A stretch of 32,428 nt of DNA from Candidatus Kuenenia stuttgartensis (GCA_943330235.2 CALQGY020000035.1:1-32428), one strand, 5' to 3'. Counted from the first letter of the stretch, positions 17,561 through 25,806 are shown. The notes: generated from the sequence alone by a model not told the origin. Numbers and translations are program-made.

Positions 17561-17603
17561 AGAGCGGCGGCCCTTGTGTGACGGGGGTCGCCGCTCTACT
17601 TTT
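17561..17603 (+). terminator. Intrinsic-terminator-like hairpin with T tract, between ndk and yceD
   Basis: A 14-bp stem is formed by 17561-17574 and 17584-17597 (AGAGCGGCG against CGCCGCTCT, continuing with two G-U and three C-G pairs), with a 9-base loop. TTTT follows at 17600-17603. This is the most canonical Rho-independent terminator in the window. It ends only 7 bp before the yceD start codon, so it could end the ndk message or act as an attenuator in the leader of the yceD operon. Confidence 0.75.
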
Positions 17604-17610
17604 CACGGCT

Positions 17611-18123
17611 ATGCTGTATTTCGACATCCGGGGTCTAGAGGCGCAGGCAGAGAGCGTCGATGGGATACTCTCTGCGACTGATCCGGTGTGGGAAGCCGAC
17701 GACGTTCGCCCGTTGCGAGACGGCGTGCACGTCAGTGGCCGGCTCTCCGGGGCAGGGCACAGTCGTTTCTACTTTACGGGCGTGCTCGAAGGCATGGCGG
17801 CCACCGAGTGCCGGCGATGTTTAGTGCCGGTTGAAGTGGGCGTTTGCGAGGACGTGACGTTACTGTTCGCAGAAGCTGGGCTCGACGACGCCGATGAGGA
17901 TGATGTCGTCCTCATTCCGGCAGGAGCTCGGGAGTTGGACATGCGGTCGGCCGTGCGTGAAGAGTGGCTCGTTGCCGCCCCCGCGTTCGCGCTCTGCCGT
18001 GAAGACTGTAAGGGGCTCTGCCCCACCTGTGGTATCGACCGCAATACCGGCACGTGCGCCTGCGTACCGGATTCCGATGCTCGTTGGGACGGATTGCGCG
18101 ACGCGCGCATCTCCGAATCCTGA
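17611..18123 (+). CDS. yceD: YceD/DUF177-family protein
   Basis: This is a 170-residue member of the DUF177 family, linked in E. coli and plants to 23S rRNA accumulation and almost always found beside rpmF, as here (38 bp). Features are TECRRCL at about residue 67, an acidic middle (DDADEDD), and a Cys-rich end (CREDCKGLCPTCG...CAC) that may bind zinc. I chose the ATG at 17611, because the open frame further upstream (from 17557) runs through the terminator hairpin and encodes nothing like the family. No ribosome site is visible in front of it. It is the first gene of a lipid-synthesis operon whose order matches E. coli. Confidence 0.85.
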   Translation: MLYFDIRGLEAQAESVDGILSATDPVWEADDVRPLRDGVHVSGRLSGAGHSRFYFTGVLEGMAATECRRCLVPVEVGVCEDVTLLFAEAGLDDADEDDVVLIPAGARELDMRSAVREEWLVAAPAFALCREDCKGLCPTCGIDRNTGTCACVPDSDARWDGLRDARISES

Positions 18124-18160
18124 CGGCTTTTTCCGTCTCGAACGTTTAGGTCAGAGTCAC

Positions 18161-18343
18161 ATGGCCGTACCGAAACGCCGTACCTCGAAGCGACGCAAGC
18201 GCGCCCGCAACACGCACAAGACCGCGCCTGCCATCGTCATCCAGTCGTGCCCGCAGTGCGGCTCGATGAAGCGTCCGCACCGCGTTTGCGCGGAGTGTGG
18301 ATTCTACGCGGGCGTGCAGCGAGTCGCCGCGCAGGAAGCGTAA
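18161..18343 (+). CDS. rpmF: 50S ribosomal protein L32
   Basis: This is a 60-residue ribosomal protein of the large subunit. The N-terminus MAVPKRRTSKRRKRARNTHK is typical, and four cysteines, C30/C33 and C43/C46, form the zinc-ribbon of the zinc-binding L32 type. The start is the ATG at 18161; the same frame is open further upstream, but that part is yceD out of frame. It is followed 3 bp later by plsX, whose ribosome site lies inside rpmF. The yceD-rpmF-plsX arrangement is widely conserved. Confidence 0.97.
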   Translation: MAVPKRRTSKRRKRARNTHKTAPAIVIQSCPQCGSMKRPHRVCAECGFYAGVQRVAAQEA

Positions 18344-18346
18344 GCG

Positions 18347-19393
18347 TTGGCGCGCATCGCCGTGGATGCCATGGGGGGAGATTTTGCCCCCCGGGCCCCC
18401 ATCGCGGGCTCATTGCACGCGCTCGCTGAGCTACCGGCTGAGCACCACATCGAACTTGTAGGCCGCTCGTCGGTCATCCAGGCAGAGCTAGATGCCCTGA
18501 TGACCGGTGAGTTTTCGGCGTTCGCCACGCACCTCGGCCGATTGCACATCGTCGAGGCGCCAGACGTCATTGAAATGACGGACAAGCCGTCCGTCGCGCT
18601 GCGGGCGAAATCCAACAGCTCGATGGTCGTCGGCATTCGACGTGTTGCAGACGGCCACGCGAACGGCTTCGTCTCCGCCGGCAGCACCGGCGCGCAGATG
18701 GTCGCGTCACTGGCACATCTCAAGCTCCACGCCGGACTCACGCGACCCGCCATCGGGACGATCTTCCCGACGGCGCGGCAGCCGATCCTCGTACTCGATT
18801 CGGGGGCCAATGTCGATTGCTCCCCCGAAGAGCTCGTGCAATTCGCGCGCATCGGCGCCGTCTATGCGCGCGATCTCCTCGGTCGCGCGGAGCCGGCGGT
18901 CGGCCTCCTCTCCATCGGCGAGGAGCCGGAGAAGGGGAATGCGGCGGTCAAAGAAGCGCACCAGCGGCTGATCCATGCGGGCCTGAACTTCATCGGAAAT
19001 ATCGAGGGTCGCGATATCCCACGCGGGGAGTGCGATCGCGGTCCGATCGATGTCGTCGTCTGCGACGGATTCACCGGCAACGTGCTACTCAAGTTCTACG
19101 AGAGCCTCGCGCCGATGCTCATCGGCATGGTGTCCAAGGCCGCGGGACTTGAGGCCGTGGCGTTACGCGGTGCCCTCAAAGAATTCGACGTGGATGAACA
19201 CGGCGGCGCGCCGTTGCTTGGCGTGCGCGGCGTCTCCATCATCTCGCATGGGAAGAGCTCCCCGCGTGCCCTGATGAACGCCATTCACATGGCCGTGCGC
19301 GCGTACGAGTCCGGAATGACGGACGAGATCGGACGACAGTTAGTGGGCATCACGCCCGCGCCCCAGCCGCCTGCTACCGCGAGCAACGCATGA
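18347..19393 (+). CDS. plsX: Phosphate acyltransferase PlsX
   Basis: PlsX converts acyl-ACP to acyl-phosphate, the donor for PlsY in the first step of phosphatidic acid synthesis, and acts at the membrane surface. The N-terminus ARIAVDAMGGDFAPRAPI is diagnostic, and FVSAGSTGAQMV and CDGFTGNVLLK are further family motifs. It has 348 residues, the normal length. The start codon is TTG, supported by AGGA at 18333-18336 and by the absence of any other start before the conserved first residues. It overlaps fabH by 4 bp (ATGA). Confidence 0.96.
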   Translation: MARIAVDAMGGDFAPRAPIAGSLHALAELPAEHHIELVGRSSVIQAELDALMTGEFSAFATHLGRLHIVEAPDVIEMTDKPSVALRAKSNSSMVVGIRRVADGHANGFVSAGSTGAQMVASLAHLKLHAGLTRPAIGTIFPTARQPILVLDSGANVDCSPEELVQFARIGAVYARDLLGRAEPAVGLLSIGEEPEKGNAAVKEAHQRLIHAGLNFIGNIEGRDIPRGECDRGPIDVVVCDGFTGNVLLKFYESLAPMLIGMVSKAAGLEAVALRGALKEFDVDEHGGAPLLGVRGVSIISHGKSSPRALMNAIHMAVRAYESGMTDEIGRQLVGITPAPQPPATASNA

Positions 19394-20382
19394 AGCGTCC
19401 ATTCGCCTACATCGCCGGCACCGGTCACTCGGTGCCCAAAAATGTCATGACCAACGATGACATCACCGCGATGGGTCTCGAGACAAACGATGACTGGATC
19501 ATCGAGCGCACCGGCATCCGCCAGCGTCACATCGCCAAAGATGGTGAGTCGCTCGCATCGCTCTCCGCCGAGGCCTCGCGGCAGGCGATGGCGCGCGCCG
19601 GCGTGCAGCCTGGTGAAATCGATGCGATCATCCTCGGGACGGTGTCGCCGGATCACTTGCTTCCGGCCACCGCCGTTGAAGTCCAGCATCTGCTTGGGTG
19701 CTCACGCGCCGTCGCCTTCGATATCGGCGCTGCCTGCTCAGGCTTTCTGTATGGCGTGATCGTCGCCGAGTCACTCATCGCGAATGGCAGCGCGGAGACG
19801 GTCCTCGTCATCGGCGCGGAAAAGCTGAGCGCCATCGTAGACTGGACCGATCGCAATACGTGCATTCTGTTCGCCGATGGAGCGGGTGCCGCCATCGTGC
19901 GTCGGACGCGGACCGGGCAGAAGGGTATCCTGTCGTCGTTCATGCGCTCGGATGGCGCACTAGCCGAGTTGCTCTGGCGTCCGGCCGGCGGCGGTGCGGA
20001 GCCGTTCACGCCCGACACCTTCGAGTCCAAGCGGCAGTACGTGCGGATGGCTGGTCGTGACGTGTTCAAGCACGCGGTACGGTCCATGGCCGAAGCCACC
20101 GATCGCGCACTCGACGCCGCCAAGCTCACAGCGGCCGACATTGATCTGCTGATCCCGCATCAGGCGAACATCCGCATCATCGAAGCCACCGCGAAGAATG
20201 CGGGCATCTCGATGGATCGTGTGTTTGTCAACGTCGATCGCTTCGGCAACACCTCCGCAGCTTCCATTCCCATCGCGCTCAGCGATGCGATCGAACAGGG
20301 GCGCGTGAAGGAAGGCATGACCGTGCTCTTCGCCGCCTTCGGCGCCGGATTTACCTGGGGCTCGTTGGTGGTGCGCTTCTAA
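19390..20382 (+). CDS. fabH: 3-oxoacyl-ACP synthase III (KAS III)
   Basis: FabH starts type II fatty-acid synthesis by condensing acetyl-CoA (or a branched acyl-CoA) with malonyl-ACP. The catalytic triad is C116 (in DIGAACSGFLYG), H257 (in LLIPHQANIRIIEA) and N287 (in VDRFGNTSAASIP). It has 330 residues, the standard length. The primer preference cannot be read from the sequence. The gene overlaps plsX by 4 bp and sits 32 bp before fabD. Confidence 0.97.
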   Translation: MKRPFAYIAGTGHSVPKNVMTNDDITAMGLETNDDWIIERTGIRQRHIAKDGESLASLSAEASRQAMARAGVQPGEIDAIILGTVSPDHLLPATAVEVQHLLGCSRAVAFDIGAACSGFLYGVIVAESLIANGSAETVLVIGAEKLSAIVDWTDRNTCILFADGAGAAIVRRTRTGQKGILSSFMRSDGALAELLWRPAGGGAEPFTPDTFESKRQYVRMAGRDVFKHAVRSMAEATDRALDAAKLTAADIDLLIPHQANIRIIEATAKNAGISMDRVFVNVDRFGNTSAASIPIALSDAIEQGRVKEGMTVLFAAFGAGFTWGSLVVRF

Positions 20383-20414
20383 AGCGCCCTCTCAACGAAC
20401 ACACACTTCGTGAA

Positions 20415-21368
20415 ATGACCATGGACATCGTGGTGCTGATGCCGGGCCAGGGCTCGCAGCGCGTCGGCATGGGAAAGGACCTCTACGAGGCTTTCCCGGC
20501 GGCGCGTGAGGCCTACCGGGTCGTCGATGACGCGATCGGTACCGCACTGTCGACGCTCGCCTTCGAGGGGCCGGCCGACGAGCTGACTCGCACCCTGAAC
20601 GCGCAGCCAGCGCTACTCGCTCACAGTGCGGCGGTCTGGGCCGTTGTCCGAGAGGCCCTCGGCACATCGGTGCGCGCCGCTGCCGGGCATTCGCTCGGCG
20701 AGTTTTCGGCGTATCATCTGGCGGGGCTCTTCGAACTCGCCGAAGCCGCGAGAATCGTCCGTCGGCGTGGCACGCTCATGTACGAACAGGGCCTTGCACG
20801 GCCCGGCGCCATGGCCGCCGTACTCGGCGTTCTCACGAGCTCCATTGACGCCATCTGTGCGCAGGCGACGGCAGAGCGCGGTCTCGTGGTTCCCGCAAAC
20901 TACAACAGCCCTGAGCAGGTCGTGATCTCCGGCGAAGTGGCCGGGGTTGAACGCGCGATGGAGCTGTGCAAAGAGGCCGGCGCCAAGCGCTGCCTCCCCC
21001 TGCCGGTGAGTGGCGCGTTTCATTCGCCCTTGATGCTCGCGGCCGCAAGTGGACTCGACGACGCCCTCGGCGCCGCGGCACTCCACTCCCCGCGCATCCC
21101 CGTGATCGCCAATGTGAATGCGGAGGCCGTGGAAACTCCGGCGCGTGCCCGCGAATTACTCGTGCAGCAGATCACCGCGCCCGTGCAGTGGACGCGCGTG
21201 ATGCAAACGCTGGCCGCATCCTATCCCGACGCCCTCTTCGTCGAGATGGGGACGGGCAGTGTGCTCTCCGGCCTGGCGCGTCGCATCGCGCCGCACATCA
21301 AGACGGCGGCCTGCGGCACGGTCGCCGAGATTGAACAACTTCTCCAGCTGGTGAGCCGCGATGTCTGA
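20415..21368 (+). CDS. fabD: Malonyl-CoA:ACP transacylase
   Basis: FabD loads malonyl groups from CoA onto acyl carrier protein for chain elongation. The nucleophile is S93 in AAGHSLGEFSAYH and the partner is H203 in VSGAFHSPLM; an Arg near residue 117, in IVRRRGTLM, matches the carboxylate-binding site. MPGQGSQRVGMG at the N-terminus is typical. Its 317 residues fit the family. The start could be the ATG at 20415 or at 20421 (MDIVVL); the choice does not affect the fold. It overlaps fabG by 8 bp, the longest same-strand overlap in the window. Confidence 0.96.
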   Translation: MTMDIVVLMPGQGSQRVGMGKDLYEAFPAAREAYRVVDDAIGTALSTLAFEGPADELTRTLNAQPALLAHSAAVWAVVREALGTSVRAAAGHSLGEFSAYHLAGLFELAEAARIVRRRGTLMYEQGLARPGAMAAVLGVLTSSIDAICAQATAERGLVVPANYNSPEQVVISGEVAGVERAMELCKEAGAKRCLPLPVSGAFHSPLMLAAASGLDDALGAAALHSPRIPVIANVNAEAVETPARARELLVQQITAPVQWTRVMQTLAASYPDALFVEMGTGSVLSGLARRIAPHIKTAACGTVAEIEQLLQLVSRDV

Positions 21369-22131
21369 CGCCACTCTCGCACCTCGTATTGATCTGTCCG
21401 GGCGCGTCGCGCTCGTGACGGGATCGACGCGCGGCATCGGCCGCGCCATCGCCGAGACGTTGGCGCGGGCCGGAGCGCGGGTGGCGGTGACCGGTCGCGA
21501 TCAGGCCAAGGCGGACATGGCCGCGCAGGAGATCGCGACGGCCACGGGAATGGAAGTGCGCGGCTATGCGGGGGACGTGAGCATTGTGGCGGAGGCTGTC
21601 GCCTTGGTCGAGGCCGTCGAGCGCGATTTCGGGCAGCTCGATATCCTCGTGAACAATGCGGGGCTTACCCGCGACAACTTGCTCATGCGCCTCAAGGACG
21701 ATGACTGGGACGCCGTGATCAACGCCAATCTGCGAGGAGCCTTCGCCACCTGCCGAGCCGCCTCTCGCGGTATGATGAAGCGCCGCTGGGGACGTATTAT
21801 CAACGTCGCCAGCGTGGTGGGTCTCATTGGCAATAAGGGGCAGGCGAATTACGCGGCGAGCAAGGCCGGGCTGATCGGCATGACCAAGTCGATCGCCAAG
21901 GAGCTCGCGTCGCGGAATATCCTCGCAAACGTCGTAGCCCCCGGCTTCATCGAGACCGACATGACAGCGGCGATGACACCGGAAGCTCGAACCGCGCTCA
22001 GTGCTGGAATTCCCCTGGATCGATTGGGGACGCCCGATGATATCGCGGGCATGGTGGCCGTCCTCGCCTCGGATCTGACCCGGTACGTAACCGGGCAGGT
22101 ATTCGTGGTGGACGGCGGCCTAGTGATGTAG
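21361..22131 (+). CDS. fabG: 3-oxoacyl-ACP reductase
   Basis: FabG is a short-chain dehydrogenase that reduces 3-oxoacyl-ACP with NADPH in each elongation round. The cofactor loop TGSTRGIG (residues 20-27), NNAG (98-101), and the catalytic S151, Y164 and K168 (YAASK) are present. The C-terminal VTGQVFVVDGGLVM is typical. Its 256 residues are slightly longer than E. coli FabG because of about 10 extra N-terminal residues, which overlap the end of fabD. A T-rich leader (TTTTTT at 22141-22146) separates it from acpP. Confidence 0.96.
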   Translation: MSDATLAPRIDLSGRVALVTGSTRGIGRAIAETLARAGARVAVTGRDQAKADMAAQEIATATGMEVRGYAGDVSIVAEAVALVEAVERDFGQLDILVNNAGLTRDNLLMRLKDDDWDAVINANLRGAFATCRAASRGMMKRRWGRIINVASVVGLIGNKGQANYAASKAGLIGMTKSIAKELASRNILANVVAPGFIETDMTAAMTPEARTALSAGIPLDRLGTPDDIAGMVAVLASDLTRYVTGQVFVVDGGLVM

Positions 22132-22159
22132 CTAAGTTCCTTTTTTACCTTCTCAACCT

Positions 22160-22166
22160 AGAGGAA
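22160..22166 (+). promoter_or_regulatory. Strong ribosome binding site of acpP
   Basis: AGAGGAA lies 7 bp upstream of the acpP ATG, in an AT-rich leader. Most neighbouring genes in this operon rely on stop/start overlap and have weak sites, so this one fits the high acyl carrier protein output that cells need. Confidence 0.7.
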
Positions 22167-22173
22167 ACGTTCC

Positions 22174-22413
22174 ATGTCGGATCACGCGAATAAGATCAAG
22201 GACATCATCGAAAAGGAGCTCGGGGTGGAGCGCGAGAAGCTCACGCCAGAGGCAAGCTTCATCGAAGACCTTGGCGCTGACTCGCTCGACATCGTGGAGC
22301 TCGTGATGGAGTTCGAGAAGGAATTCAACATCGATATTCCTGACGAAGATGCCGAGAAGCTCCGCACGGTCGGAGACGCCGTGGCGTACCTTGAGGCCAA
22401 GGTCACGGGCTGA
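22174..22413 (+). CDS. acpP: Acyl carrier protein
   Basis: This small acidic protein (79 residues) carries fatty-acyl intermediates on a 4'-phosphopantetheine arm. The attachment site is S37 in [15 protein letters not shown], and helix II/III residues [18 protein letters not shown] follow as usual. It lies between fabG and fabF, as in E. coli, and shares one base with fabF (TGATG). No phosphopantetheinyl transferase is encoded in the window. Confidence 0.98.
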   Translation: MSDHANKIKDIIEKELGVEREKLTPEASFIEDLGADSLDIVELVMEFEKEFNIDIPDEDAEKLRTVGDAVAYLEAKVTG

Positions 22414-23654
22414 TGCGTCGGCGGGTCGTCGTCACAGGACTTGGTGCGGTAACGCCCGTCGGCAACGACGTGGCGACGACCTGGCAGGCGTTGCTCGATG
22501 GGAAGTCCGGCGCAGCAGACATCACCAGGTTTGATGCGTCGAAGTATTCCGTTCGGTTCGCGTGTGAGGTCAAGGCATTCGACCCGCTCGCGTACATGGA
22601 TCGGAAGGAAGCCAAGCGCGCCGACGTGTATGCACAGTTCGCCGTGGCCGCCTCATTGCAGGCGGTCGCGGACGCTGGCATCACGCCGGGTTCCGTCGTA
22701 CCGGAATCCATGGGTGTGATCATCGGCAGTGGGATCGGCGGCATTCGTAGCTTCGAAGACCAGCATGACGTGTATCGGACGCTGGGACCGAGCAAGATTT
22801 CACCGTTCTTCATTCCGATGTTCATCGGCGACATCGCGGCGGGTATCGTCTCGATGCGCCTCCAGGCCAAAGGGCCGAACTACGCCACCGTCTCAGCATG
22901 TGCCTCCAGCGCCCATGCGATCGGTGACGCCTTTCGCATTATTCAGTACGGCGATGCCGACGTGATGGTCGCTGGCGGGTCTGAGGCCGCCGTGACGCCC
23001 ATGTCCATCGGCGGGTTCGCGAATATGGGCGCGCTGTCGTCACGCAACGATTCGCCCGCCACCGCGTCCCGTCCGTTCGATTTGGGGCGCGACGGCTTTG
23101 TGATGGGTGAAGGGTCCGCGGTGGTGGTGCTCGAAGAACTTGAGCATGCGCTCCGCCGCGGCGCGCGGATCTACGGCGAGATCGTCGGCTACCGGGCAAC
23201 CGGAGATGCCTACCATCTCACCGGTCAGCCGGATGCGCACGAAGGGCTGCAGCGGGCTATGCGCGGCGCATTGAACGACGCCAAGCTAGTGCCGACCGAC
23301 GTGCAGTACATCAACGCGCATGGCACCTCGACGCCGCTGAACGATCCCAACGAGTCGAAGGGGATCAAGGCGGTCTTCGGGGACCATGCTCACGTGCTGT
23401 CGGTCAGTTCCACCAAGTCGGCCACCGGCCATATGCTCGGTGCGGCCGGCGCGGTGGAGTTCATTGCCTGCGCGCTCGCCATTCGCGACAATCTGATTCC
23501 ACCCACGATCAACTACACCACGCCAGATCCCGAGTGCGACCTGGACTACACGCCGAATACGCCGCGCCAGCGCGTCGTTGACGTCGCCATGTCCAACAGC
23601 TCCGGCTTTGGCGGACATAACGTTTCGATCGCGCTCCGACGGTGGCACGAGTAG
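22413..23654 (+). CDS. fabF: 3-oxoacyl-ACP synthase II (KAS II)
   Basis: FabF is the elongating condensing enzyme of fatty-acid synthesis. The Cys-His-His triad is C163 (in VSACASSAHAIGDA), H303 (in NAHGTSTPLNDPNE) and H340 (in KSATGHMLGAAGAVE). RRVVVTGLGAVTPVG at the N-terminus and SNSSGFGGHNVSI near the C-terminus complete the family pattern. It has 413 residues, the normal length. It is the last fab gene; a 10-bp hairpin lies 23 bp after the stop, before mqnE. Confidence 0.97.
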   Translation: MRRRVVVTGLGAVTPVGNDVATTWQALLDGKSGAADITRFDASKYSVRFACEVKAFDPLAYMDRKEAKRADVYAQFAVAASLQAVADAGITPGSVVPESMGVIIGSGIGGIRSFEDQHDVYRTLGPSKISPFFIPMFIGDIAAGIVSMRLQAKGPNYATVSACASSAHAIGDAFRIIQYGDADVMVAGGSEAAVTPMSIGGFANMGALSSRNDSPATASRPFDLGRDGFVMGEGSAVVVLEELEHALRRGARIYGEIVGYRATGDAYHLTGQPDAHEGLQRAMRGALNDAKLVPTDVQYINAHGTSTPLNDPNESKGIKAVFGDHAHVLSVSSTKSATGHMLGAAGAVEFIACALAIRDNLIPPTINYTTPDPECDLDYTPNTPRQRVVDVAMSNSSGFGGHNVSIALRRWHE

Positions 23655-23676
23655 GCCCGTCGGGGCGTTCATCGCG

Positions 23677-23701
23677 GTGATGGTCTGCGCGAGACCATCG
23701 C
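23677..23701 (+). terminator. Hairpin between fabF and mqnE (possible terminator, no U tract)
   Basis: GATGGTCT (23679-23686) pairs with AGACCATC (23692-23699) across a GCGCG loop, and two further pairs (G-C, U-G) extend the stem to 10 bp. No T run follows. Its location at the join of the fatty-acid and menaquinone genes suits a weak or Rho-assisted terminator. It ends 4 bp before a candidate TTG start at 23706, which makes the ATG at 23724 the better mqnE start. Confidence 0.45.
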
Positions 23702-23723
23702 GCCCTTGGCCGAGTACGTCCTG

Positions 23724-24911
23724 ATGCCTGCTCCGATACAATTCGATCTTGACCGCCTGCGCGATACGCGTCTCCGCCCCATCGGCGAGAAGCTGCGCGC
23801 GGGCGAGCGCCTCACGGCGGATGACGCGCTCACCCTGTATCAGTCCCCCGATCTGCTCGGCGTCGGCGCCATGGCCGACGCGGCCAATCGTGCCAAGCAT
23901 GGCGATGTCGTAACGTTCGCCGCCAACCAGCACATCAATCCCACCAACGTCTGCGTCCTGCGCAAGACGTGTGTGTTCTGCGGCTACGCCCGGCTCCCCA
24001 AAGAAGAGGGCGCGTACCGCTACACCCTCGAGCAGGTGCTGGCAGAGTCCGATCGCGCCGATGGCACCATCACCCGCGAATTTCACATCGTGGGCGGGCT
24101 CGATATGCAGGCGGGGCTCGAGTACTACCAGACGATGTTCCGCGCGCTCAAGGCGCGCCATCCGCAAGTGCATATCAAGGCACTCACAGCGGTCGAGATC
24201 GCGCACATCGCCCGCATCGAGAAGATGAGCCGCGAAGACGTGCTCATCGCGCTGCGCGAAGCGGGTCTCGATACGATGCCTGGGGGCGGCGCCGAAACGT
24301 TTAGCGCCGCAGTGCGCGACGTGATCGCCGACAAGAAGCTCGGCGGTACCGATTACATCGACGTGCACCGCACCGCGCATCGATTGGGAATCCGGTCCAA
24401 CTGCACCATGCTCTACGGCCACGTGGAGTCGATGGAGGATCGTGTGCAGCATCTCACCATGCTCCGCGACCTGCAGGACGAGACCGGCGGATTCCTCGCC
24501 TTCATCCCGCTGGCCTATCATCCCGACGACAACGAGCTTGGGAAGACGCTCGGACGTGAGGGCACTGCGACCACCGGATTCGACGACCTGCGTAACCTGG
24601 CGGTGGGCCGGTTGTTCCTCGACAACTTCGAGCACATCAAGTCGCATTGGATCATGGTCTCGAGCGCCGTCTCGCAAATCGCGCTGCACTTCGGCGTCAA
24701 CGACATCGAAGGGACCGTGGTGCGCGAGAAGATTTATCACGCCGTCGGTGCGCATACGCCGCAGGGGATGACGCTGCCCGCGCTGTTGACGCTGATTCGT
24801 GGAGCAGGCAAGCGTCCCGCCGAACGCGATTCGTTCTATCGCATTCTCCGGGAGTTCGACGACGCCTCCGCCGATCCCACGGCCGATCCGCTCGCGCTCA
24901 CGACGCACTGA
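23724..24911 (+). CDS. mqnE: Aminofutalosine synthase (radical SAM)
   Basis: MqnE joins the enolpyruvyl product of MqnA to the adenosine of S-adenosylmethionine, giving aminofutalosine for menaquinone. The CofH-like fold is marked by HINPTNVC, EFHIVGGLDMQ, KALTAVEI, LDTMPGGGAETF, SNCTMLYGHVE and FIPLAYHPDDNELG. The cluster cysteines are C77, C83 and C86 (counting from this ATG), spaced Cx5CxxC, whereas the usual radical-SAM spacing is Cx3CxxC, as in mqnC nearby. The frame around them is clean, so this is not an obvious sequencing error. The start is uncertain: a TTG at 23706 would add six residues. mqnA and mqnC follow, which supports the call; MqnC itself is the other possibility, but that role is filled downstream. 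Confidence 0.9.
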   Translation: MPAPIQFDLDRLRDTRLRPIGEKLRAGERLTADDALTLYQSPDLLGVGAMADAANRAKHGDVVTFAANQHINPTNVCVLRKTCVFCGYARLPKEEGAYRYTLEQVLAESDRADGTITREFHIVGGLDMQAGLEYYQTMFRALKARHPQVHIKALTAVEIAHIARIEKMSREDVLIALREAGLDTMPGGGAETFSAAVRDVIADKKLGGTDYIDVHRTAHRLGIRSNCTMLYGHVESMEDRVQHLTMLRDLQDETGGFLAFIPLAYHPDDNELGKTLGREGTATTGFDDLRNLAVGRLFLDNFEHIKSHWIMVSSAVSQIALHFGVNDIEGTVVREKIYHAVGAHTPQGMTLPALLTLIRGAGKRPAERDSFYRILREFDDASADPTADPLALTTH

Positions 24912-24928
24912 CCCTTCGCACGCCGCCC

Positions 24929-25777
24929 ATGCTGCAAGTCGGTCGCATCCCGTATATCAATTGCTATCCCGTCTATGGCGGGATCGATCGTGGTATCGTG
25001 TCGTTTGACGGCAATCTGGTCGATGGGATTCCCACGGTACTCAACCGATTGATGGCCAACGGCCAGCTCGACGTGAGCGTCGTGTCGGCGGTGGAATACG
25101 CGCGTGATGCCTCCCGCTACCTGCTGCTGCCCGAACTGGGCATCACCAGCGACGGCCCAGTGCGCAGCGTCATGCTCTTTTCGCGCGAACATCCATCGTC
25201 GCTGGACGGCAAGCGTGTGCTGGTCAGCCGGAGTTCCATGACGAGCGTTGCACTGCTGGAGCTGCTGTTCGAGCACGTGTGGCGATGCACGCCGGAGTTT
25301 GTGGCCGGCGACGCGGAATTGGCGGATTTGTCGCGTTTCGACGAGGAGCGTCATGAGGCGCGCCTGGTGATCGGCGATGCCGCGCTCCGTATCGCCGATG
25401 AGGCGAATCGAGGTGGACACTGGGCCGCGCGCTATCCGCACCGCATTGATCTCGGTGAAGCCTGGAAGTCATGGACCGGGCTGCCATTCGTTTTCGCGGT
25501 GTGGGTGGCGCAGCGTACTGCCCCCGTGCGCGAGGCGCTCGGCGTACACGCCTCATTAATCGCCTCGCGGGACTGGGGCTTGCAGCACCTCGACCAGCTC
25601 TCGGCGCAGGCCGCGTTGGCAAGCGGTGTGCCGCGCGAGGCGTGCCTCGAGTATTTCGCGGGACTCGACTACCGGTTGTCCTATCCGCATCTCGCCGGAC
25701 TCACCGAATTCTTCCGGCGCCTCGTGATCGCCGGCCGCGTGCCGGATGGCACACTCGCTTTTCTTCCCGCGGCCTAA
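24929..25777 (+). CDS. mqnA: Chorismate dehydratase
   Basis: MqnA removes water from chorismate to give 3-enolpyruvyl-benzoate, the first committed step of futalosine-dependent menaquinone synthesis. The protein has 282 residues and a periplasmic-binding-protein-like fold but no signal peptide. Family segments are the N-terminal VGRIPYINCYPVYGGID, GIPTVLNRLMANGQLDVSVVSAVEYA, and LPELGITSDGPVRSVMLFSR. The ATG at 24929 is the only start that fits the family's conserved beginning; the frame upstream is mqnE read out of frame. It lies 17 bp after mqnE and 29 bp before mqnC. No ribosome site is clear. Confidence 0.93.
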   Translation: MLQVGRIPYINCYPVYGGIDRGIVSFDGNLVDGIPTVLNRLMANGQLDVSVVSAVEYARDASRYLLLPELGITSDGPVRSVMLFSREHPSSLDGKRVLVSRSSMTSVALLELLFEHVWRCTPEFVAGDAELADLSRFDEERHEARLVIGDAALRIADEANRGGHWAARYPHRIDLGEAWKSWTGLPFVFAVWVAQRTAPVREALGVHASLIASRDWGLQHLDQLSAQAALASGVPREACLEYFAGLDYRLSYPHLAGLTEFFRRLVIAGRVPDGTLAFLPAA

Positions 25778-25806
25778 CGATCGCCGTCGGCGATCAACCT
25801 CTTCGA

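Noticed and set aside
17557..17610. An N-terminal extension of YceD with a hydrophobic, signal-like stretch
   Set aside because: The bases form a terminator-like hairpin with a T tract, and the family begins at MLYFDIRG.
23286..24908. A 540-codon open frame on the minus strand, opposite fabF and mqnE
   Set aside because: Its composition (rich in Arg, His, Gly, Gln) is what the reverse of GC-rich codons gives, it matches no family, and the + strand carries well-supported genes throughout.
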